Source: CAZCGA01 sp964498075 (GTDB lineage Bacteria > Desulfobacterota > Binatia > HRBIN30). From it: a DNA stretch of 9,636 bases. Made by a program: the position numbers and the translations under genes. Below the pieces are notes generated by a model. It ran no database searches and had not been told where the DNA came from. It saw only the letters and a list, made by a program, of their open reading frames with translations. Of the stretch, positions 4,973 to 9,636 are shown piece after piece; the first letter of the stretch is position 1; every line of letters begins with the position of its first letter. The DNA lies in assembly GCA_964498075.1 (NCBI GenBank), contig CAZCGA010000193.1, forward strand, positions 1-9,636, in the 5' to 3' direction.

Positions 4973-5647
4973 GTGATCAAGGCAATCTTCGACACCTGGG
5001 CGCAGACTTATGACCGCTCCCGCCGCCAACTCGTCCCTTGCTTCGACGACTTCTACAACACGGCGCTGGAGCAGCTGCCGTTCGCGCCCGACGCCGCGTT
5101 CCGCGTGCTCGACCTGGGGGCGGGAACCGGGCTGCTGTCCCTGTTCGTGAGCAATGCCTTCCCGCACGCGCGGCTGACCCTGGTGGACATCGCCCCGCAG
5201 ATGCTCGAACGAGCCCGTGAGCGTTTCGCGCAAGCCGGCGACCGCTTCCAGTTCATCGTGGCGGACTACGCGGACGCCTTACCCGAAGGTGAGTTTGATG
5301 CCGTTGTGTCCGCTCTGTCGATCCATCATCTCACCGACGAGCAGAAATCCGCGCTCTTCCGCAAGATCTACGATCGCCTGACGCGCGGCGGGGTGTTCGT
5401 CAACGCCGAGCAGGTTCTCGGCGCCACACCCGAAATCGACGCGCAGTATCAGGCGACCTGGCTGCGGCAGGTGCGTGCGCGGGGTGTCGACGATGCCGAT
5501 CTCGCGGCCGCCATCGACCGGATGCGCGCAGACAGGACGGCGCCGCTGGACGCCCAGCTCGAGTGGCTCCGGCAAGCGGGTTTCCGCAACGTGAACTGCT
5601 GGTACAAGTTCTACCGCTTCGCCGTCTACGCCGGCTGCAAGGGCTGA
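4973..5647 (+). CDS. Class I SAM-dependent methyltransferase
   Basis: This 224-residue protein is predicted to move a methyl group from S-adenosylmethionine to an unknown small molecule or cofactor. It has a seven-strand Rossmann-like fold with motif I VLDLGAGTGLL (45-55), the acidic end of strand 2 in LTLVDIAPQML (68-78), motif II-like FIVADYADALP (94-104), then FDAVVSALSIHHL (108-120), and GGVFVNAEQVL further on. The start is a GTG immediately after the SDR stop codon (TAA then GTG), with GAGGTG (4961-4966) 6 nt upstream inside the SDR gene, indicating translational coupling. The N-terminus IKAIFDTWAQTYD is typical of the family, which supports this start. The substrate cannot be deduced. 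The operon setting suggests it acts in the same pathway as the SDR. Confidence 0.9.
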   Translation: MIKAIFDTWAQTYDRSRRQLVPCFDDFYNTALEQLPFAPDAAFRVLDLGAGTGLLSLFVSNAFPHARLTLVDIAPQMLERARERFAQAGDRFQFIVADYADALPEGEFDAVVSALSIHHLTDEQKSALFRKIYDRLTRGGVFVNAEQVLGATPEIDAQYQATWLRQVRARGVDDADLAAAIDRMRADRTAPLDAQLEWLRQAGFRNVNCWYKFYRFAVYAGCKG

Positions 5648-5659
5648 CATCACGCGCCG

Positions 5660-6394
5660 ATGTCCCGCCGTACGGTTCCAGCGCTGAGTCTCGAAGAGCG
5701 TGAGCGGCGCGCCCGCAGTGATCTGCCAGTCGAGCTGGTGCTCGTGCGTCATGCCGAACCCGATTGGCAGAGCGCACGGCAAGCGGGTGCGGACCCGGGG
5801 CTGACGGCACTGGGGCGCCAACAAGCGGCGGATCTCGCGGAGCATCTCCGCGGTCGCCCGCTCGCTGCGCTCTACTGTAGTCCGCTCGAGCGCGCTCGGG
5901 AGACCGCCGCAGCCATCGGGGCGGCCCAGCAGCTGACGGTGACCGCCGTGCAGGATCTCTCGGAGATCGGAGTTCCGATGCTGCAGAACGCCTCGCAAAC
6001 CGAGGTCGACGCGTATTTCCTCGCTGCGGCAAAGCGTCCATTTCGGGAACACTGGGAGGGCTTCCCGGGAGGCGAGCCCTTTCGGGAGTTCCACGCGCGC
6101 GTCACCCGCGCCGTCGGCGACGTCCTCGCGCCCTACGGCATCCATTCGCAAAGCATCGATGGGTTCACGGCGTGGTCGGCACCGGCGCGCGCGCAGACGC
6201 TGCGCATCGGCGTCGTCGCGCACGGCGGAACCAACAGCGTCATCCTCACCCATCTCCTGGGCATTCCGCCGGTGCCGTGGGAATGGATTCGCTTCGAGAC
6301 GGCGCTCGCGGCGTATAGCGTGGCGGTGCTGCGCGCGATCAATGACCAGGGGTACATCTGGTCGCTGCAGCAGTTCGGTCGTCGAGCTGGTTGA
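5660..6394 (+). CDS. Histidine phosphatase family protein (phosphoglycerate mutase-like)
   Basis: This 244-residue protein belongs to the histidine phosphatase superfamily (branch 1), which removes or moves phosphate through a phospho-histidine. The signature is LVLVRHAEPDW (26-36), with Arg30 and nucleophile His31. CSPLERARET (73-82) supplies the second Arg, Glu102 lies in LSEIG, and the second catalytic His188 lies in VVAHGGTNSVI. All core residues are present, so it should be active, and the length is in the usual range. About 20 charged residues (SLEERERRARSDL) precede the core. It follows the methyltransferase by 12 nt with no clear Shine-Dalgarno sequence, consistent with a shared transcript. 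Its substrate is unknown, and a phosphorylated or CoA-derived intermediate of the operon's pathway is only a guess. It is convergent with the large minus-strand gene. Confidence 0.9.
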   Translation: MSRRTVPALSLEERERRARSDLPVELVLVRHAEPDWQSARQAGADPGLTALGRQQAADLAEHLRGRPLAALYCSPLERARETAAAIGAAQQLTVTAVQDLSEIGVPMLQNASQTEVDAYFLAAAKRPFREHWEGFPGGEPFREFHARVTRAVGDVLAPYGIHSQSIDGFTAWSAPARAQTLRIGVVAHGGTNSVILTHLLGIPPVPWEWIRFETALAAYSVAVLRAINDQGYIWSLQQFGRRAG

Positions 6395-6465
6395 GTCGGG
6401 AACCGGTCGCGCCACCACGCTCCGGAGCGCTGACCAACTCGATCGGCGTGGTCGCGGAAGCCGGC

Positions 6466-6543
6466 ACGGGCCAACGCAGCGCCGCAGGCGTCACACAAGC
6501 AGGCCTGGTCGCGGTTCTCGTGCCGGCAGCCGGCGCAGATCAC
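6466..6543 (-). pseudogene. Zinc-ribbon stump of a second cyclase-type regulator
   Basis: On the minus strand a GTG at 6543 overlaps the TGA of the large regulator by four bases (GTGA). The new frame opens with VICAGCRHENRDQACLCDAC followed by GAALAR. The two CxxC pairs (CAGC, CDAC) form a zinc ribbon of the kind that begins many bacterial cyclase/AAA/TPR regulators (C-x2-C, then EN, then C-x2-CG). After about 26 residues the similarity ends, and the frame continues only as antisense of the phosphatase gene to 6133. The simplest reading is that a tandem, translationally coupled cyclase gene once followed and was deleted, leaving its first codons. A functional short zinc-ribbon protein is possible but would carry a random-looking C-terminus. 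The gap between 6395 and 6465 shows nothing else. Confidence 0.65.
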
Positions 6544-9500
6544 GCCCCGATCCTCGCCTCGGCCTGCGTCGCCAGCCATTCCTCGCCGTTCTCGCGGTGT
6601 AGCCGTGCCGCGGCGCGCAGCGCACGTTCGCAACCGACGTCGTCGTTACGGCGCCGCGCCAGCTCGGCGCGCGCCTCCTCGATGCGCGGCAGCAGATCGC
6701 GCGCGTCCAGCGCCGTCGCCAGCTCCGACGCGCGGGCGAGCGTGGCGTCCGCGCTCGCGGCGTCCCCGCCGGCGACCAGCGCCTGCGCCCGCGCCAGCGC
6801 GATCAGGTTGGTCGCTTCGGCGTGGCGGTATCCCATGGCGCGGGCCAGCTCGATGCCGCGCTCGGCCGCCGCACGCGCCGCGCCGATGTCGCCGCGCCGC
6901 AGCTGGGTCTCGGCGAGGAGCGGAAGGCCCACCGTAATTGCGTTCCCCTTGGATACGGCGCGGTCGATCGCGAGCACCATCACCTGCTCGAGCTGCTCCA
7001 GGGCCTCGTCGAGTCGCCCCGCACTGAGCAGACCCCAGCCTCGCGTCAGGTGCCCGATCACGCGAAGCAAGAGGTTCTGCGACCGCATCGCCCACTCGAG
7101 CGCCTGCCGGCCGTGCTCGAGCGCGCCGCTCACGTCGCCGCGTACCGCCCGCACCCGGATGAAGCTGAAGTGGAGAGTTACTTGCTCCAGCGCGTTGTGA
7201 CTATCGCCGACGCGGCGGCGCATCTCGGCCAGGAGCGCCTCCACCTCGCCACCGCGGCCGAACCGGAAGAGCGCGGGGAGGGCAAGGGCGCCAGCCATGA
7301 CCCATGTGCGCCAGCCAATCAGCTCTTCGCCGAGCGCGGGATCGCCGGCGCACAGGCGCTCGATCTCGGCGGCGATTCGGGCATTCTCCTCCGGAAACTC
7401 GTCCGAGGGGTAGAGCGGAGCGATGGCTGCCAGACTCGCGGCGAGGAGCGCGGGGTCGTCGAGGCGACGCGCCATCTCCAGGGCCTCGGCACCCAGACGG
7501 TGTGCCTCTTCGACGTTGCCGGCGCCGTTGCGCAGGACGGCGTAGGTGGCGAGTGTCAACGCGAGCTCGCGTGAGTCGGCGTCGCCGAGCTCGCGGCGGG
7601 CCTCCGCGAAGAGTCGCGCCACCTCCGCTTCCGGCACGCCGCTGCGCCCCGCGGCATACACCAGCCGGGCGCGCGCCTGGCCGAGCAGCGCGCGCGCCTC
7701 CGGTGCGTCGCGTTCCTCGGCGAGCAGCTCCGTCACCTTGCGCCAGTGGACGACCGCCTCACCCGCATTGGCGCCCAGCCGCGCGGCCATGCGCGCCTGC
7801 CAGCGCGCCGCCTCGAGGGCCCGCCCCGCCTGTTCCCAGTGGTGCGCCACGAGCGGCGCGCGCTGATCCGCCGCCGCGCCGGCGAGGGCCTCGAGCGCCG
7901 TGGCCACCGCGGCGTGCAGGGCGCGCCGCCGCTCGCGCAGCAGCGAGGCGTACGCCACCTCGCGGGTCAGCGGGTGCTTGAAGGCGTACTCGCTCTCCGG
8001 GTACAGCGCGGCCTCGTAGAGAAACTCGCTCTGCACCAACCGGCGCACGCCGCTGTGCAGCGCGTCGGGGTCGACTCCAGCGACCCGTTCGAGCACCGTT
8101 TCGGCCACCTCGTCGCCGATCACGGCCGCCGTCTGCAGCAGGCGCTTGCTCGCTTCGTCGAGGCGATCGATGCGCGCCGCCAACAGGCTCTGCACGCTCG
8201 CCGGCACCTCGACGCTCTCGATCGGCTGCTGGAGGCGGAAGCGGCCGCGCGCGCCGACGAGGCCACCCGACTCGATCTGGGCTTGCACCACCTCCTCCAT
8301 GAAGAAGGGGTTGCGGCCGGTGCACTCGGACACCAGGTCGACGAAGCGGGCGAGCGAGGGGTCCGTGCCGAGCCAGTCGGTGAGCAACGCGCCCGCGGCC
8401 GCCGCATCCAGTGGGCGCAGTGCCATTTGCTGGTAGTGCGTGCGCCCCACCCAGCTCGCCCGGTACTCGGGACGGAAGTTGAGCAGGACGAGCGTGCGGG
8501 TGTTGGCCGCCGCATCGACGATGCCCTCGACGATCACCTCGGTATCGGGATCGATCCAGTGCAGATCCTCGAAGACCAGCACGGCCGGCTCACGCCGGCT
8601 GCGCGCCGCGGTGAGCCGGCGCAGCAGCGCCATCACCGCGCGCAGCCGCTCGTCGGGTGCCAGGTCGAGGGCCGGCTGCGCCGGGTCGGGCACGCGCACG
8701 AAGTCGAAGAGGAGCGGGAGCGATCCGAGCTCCTCGGGCGCCAGCTGCGCGATGCTGCCGGCGATCTTCTGGCGCGCCTGCGCGTCGGTGTCGTCGGGCG
8801 TGCTGCCGAAGATCTCGCGGTAGAACTCGAGGATCGGCTGGAGCGGGACGGCGCGGCCGTGCGGCACGCCGGTGCTGCTGCGCACGATGATGCCGCGGGC
8901 GCGACAACGCTCGAGGAACTCGTAACACAGCCGCGACTTCCCGGAGCCGGCTTCGGCCATCACCCCGACCACCTGCCCGTCGCCGTCGAGGGCGCGGCGC
9001 AGCGCCGTCTCCAGCCGCTCCATCTCTTCATCGCGGCCGACGAACTTCGAGAGCCCGCGCGCTCGCGAGCGATCCAGTCGCGTGCGCATGCGGCCGACGC
9101 CCTCGAGCTCGGCAACGCGCACGGGTGTGTCGACACCCTTGACCTTCGTCGTGCCGAGATCGCGCAGGGCGAAATAGCCCTGCACCAGGTCGATCGTGGC
9201 GCCGGCGAGCATCGCCTTCCCGGCCTCGGCCAGCGCTTCCATGCGCTGTGCCAGCCCGACGGTGAGCCCTTGCGCCGTGTAGTCCATGCGCAGGTCATCG
9301 CCGATCTTGCCGACGACGACCTCACCGGAGTTGATCCCCATGCGCACCGAGAAGTTGAGCCCGGGCTCGATGCGCAGCGCGTCGGCGTAGGTCTTCAGGG
9401 TGTCGCGCAGGTGGAGCGCCGCGTAGCAGGCGCGCTGCGCGTGATCCTCATGCGCGATTGGCGCGCCGAACAGCGCCATGATGCCGTCGCCGGTGTACTG

Positions 9501-9636
9501 GTTCACCGTGCCCTCGAACCGGTGGACTCCCTCGGTGAGGATCTCGAAGAACTTGTTCAGGATGCGGTGCCAGTCCTCGGGATCGACCTGCTCCGCCAGA
9601 TCCATCGAGCCCTTCACGTCGGCGAAGAGCACGGTC
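6540..9636 (-). CDS. Class III nucleotidyl cyclase / AAA-type ATPase / TPR regulator, 5'-partial
   Basis: This is a very large cytoplasmic signalling protein. At least 1030 residues are visible (numbered here from the GTG at 9632, which is internal), and the N-terminus lies beyond the window. Residues about 1-175 are a class III cyclase domain: the first metal Asp5 in LFADVKGS, the second Asp49 in YTGDGIMALFG, then MGINSGEVVVGKIG and Arg130 in VGLAQRM. The positions usually specifying and fixing the purine differ: Gln45 for Lys, Thr119 for Asp and Gly126 for Asn. FVGRDEEMERL (about 197-207) opens an ATPase module with Walker A AEAGSGKSRL (226-235) and Walker B-like VLVFEDLHWID (about 348-358). 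The region from about 600 to the end is Ala/Glu/Leu-rich, with helix pairs typical of TPR repeats. The expected role is ATP-gated signalling with cyclase or sensing output. Partner and stimulus are unknown. It ends in a 4-nt overlap with a zinc-ribbon frame. Confidence 0.9.
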   Translation of the reverse strand, partial: TVLFADVKGSMDLAEQVDPEDWHRILNKFFEILTEGVHRFEGTVNQYTGDGIMALFGAPIAHEDHAQRACYAALHLRDTLKTYADALRIEPGLNFSVRMGINSGEVVVGKIGDDLRMDYTAQGLTVGLAQRMEALAEAGKAMLAGATIDLVQGYFALRDLGTTKVKGVDTPVRVAELEGVGRMRTRLDRSRARGLSKFVGRDEEMERLETALRRALDGDGQVVGVMAEAGSGKSRLCYEFLERCRARGIIVRSSTGVPHGRAVPLQPILEFYREIFGSTPDDTDAQARQKIAGSIAQLAPEELGSLPLLFDFVRVPDPAQPALDLAPDERLRAVMALLRRLTAARSRREPAVLVFEDLHWIDPDTEVIVEGIVDAAANTRTLVLLNFRPEYRASWVGRTHYQQMALRPLDAAAAGALLTDWLGTDPSLARFVDLVSECTGRNPFFMEEVVQAQIESGGLVGARGRFRLQQPIESVEVPASVQSLLAARIDRLDEASKRLLQTAAVIGDEVAETVLERVAGVDPDALHSGVRRLVQSEFLYEAALYPESEYAFKHPLTREVAYASLLRERRRALHAAVATALEALAGAAADQRAPLVAHHWEQAGRALEAARWQARMAARLGANAGEAVVHWRKVTELLAEERDAPEARALLGQARARLVYAAGRSGVPEAEVARLFAEARRELGDADSRELALTLATYAVLRNGAGNVEEAHRLGAEALEMARRLDDPALLAASLAAIAPLYPSDEFPEENARIAAEIERLCAGDPALGEELIGWRTWVMAGALALPALFRFGRGGEVEALLAEMRRRVGDSHNALEQVTLHFSFIRVRAVRGDVSGALEHGRQALEWAMRSQNLLLRVIGHLTRGWGLLSAGRLDEALEQLEQVMVLAIDRAVSKGNAITVGLPLLAETQLRRGDIGAARAAAERGIELARAMGYRHAEATNLIALARAQALVAGGDAASADATLARASELATALDARDLLPRIEEARAELARRRNDDVGCERALRAAARLHRENGEEWLATQAEARIGA

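Noticed and set aside
5279..6418. 379-aa minus-strand open frame across the methyltransferase and phosphatase genes
   Set aside because: It is the antisense of two clearly recognised genes in high-GC codons. The protein is Arg-rich and matches no domain.
6391..8325. Several plus- and minus-strand open frames over the large regulator gene (e.g. 6391-7200, 7304-7981, 7759-8325)
   Set aside because: All are low-complexity Ala/Arg/Ser/Pro translations in other frames of the long coding region.

Overview
This is a GC-rich bacterial chromosomal window (apart from two AT-richer gaps and one secreted-protein gene), with no tRNA, rRNA, CRISPR array or transposase that I can see. A cyclase/AAA-ATPase/TPR regulator of the kind that occurs in families, a dihaem peroxidase, a dockerin-like tail ending in VNNALGQC and structured intergenic repeats together recall uncultured soil or groundwater lineages of the old 'deltaproteobacterial' group, such as Binatota. 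That placement is inference; no marker gene is present.

Left part (1-1872), accessory in character. A toxin-first HigBA toxin-antitoxin pair (75-765) has a palindrome embedded in its likely promoter. It is followed by three copies of a two-hairpin intergenic repeat (862-1090), each with a 49-nt core, two copies in one orientation and one inverted. A small ORF (1220-1621) encodes a compact stand-alone version of a domain usually fused to large ATPase/cyclase regulators, and 29-nt near-identical direct repeats flank it. A five-codon ORF with a perfect Shine-Dalgarno sequence (1785-1802) precedes the next gene.

Middle part (1873-3988), exported proteins. A small secreted protein of unknown function (1873-2370) is followed by a dihaem cytochrome c peroxidase/MauG-family protein (2514-3941). 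The peroxidase's probable C-terminal tail has been moved out of frame by a single-base shift near its end. A perfect 13-bp inverted repeat lies between the two genes.

Right-centre part (4020-6394), a tight three-gene operon. It encodes an SDR oxidoreductase resembling peroxisomal enoyl-CoA reductase, a class I SAM methyltransferase starting at the base after the SDR stop codon, and a histidine-phosphatase-family protein 12 nt further on. A palindrome that doubles as a -10-like element lies upstream.

Right end (6466-9636), minus strand, convergent with the operon. A very large signalling protein (class III nucleotidyl cyclase domain, AAA/STAND ATPase, TPR-like repeats) runs off the window at its N-terminal side. 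Its stop codon overlaps the GTG of a second reading frame that begins with a clean zinc ribbon, the usual N-terminus of such cyclases, and then collapses. This looks like the stump of a second, tandem cyclase gene. I see no convincing complete novel system. The best leads are this stump, the covarying double-hairpin repeats, the frameshifted peroxidase tail and the compact regulator-domain ORF.
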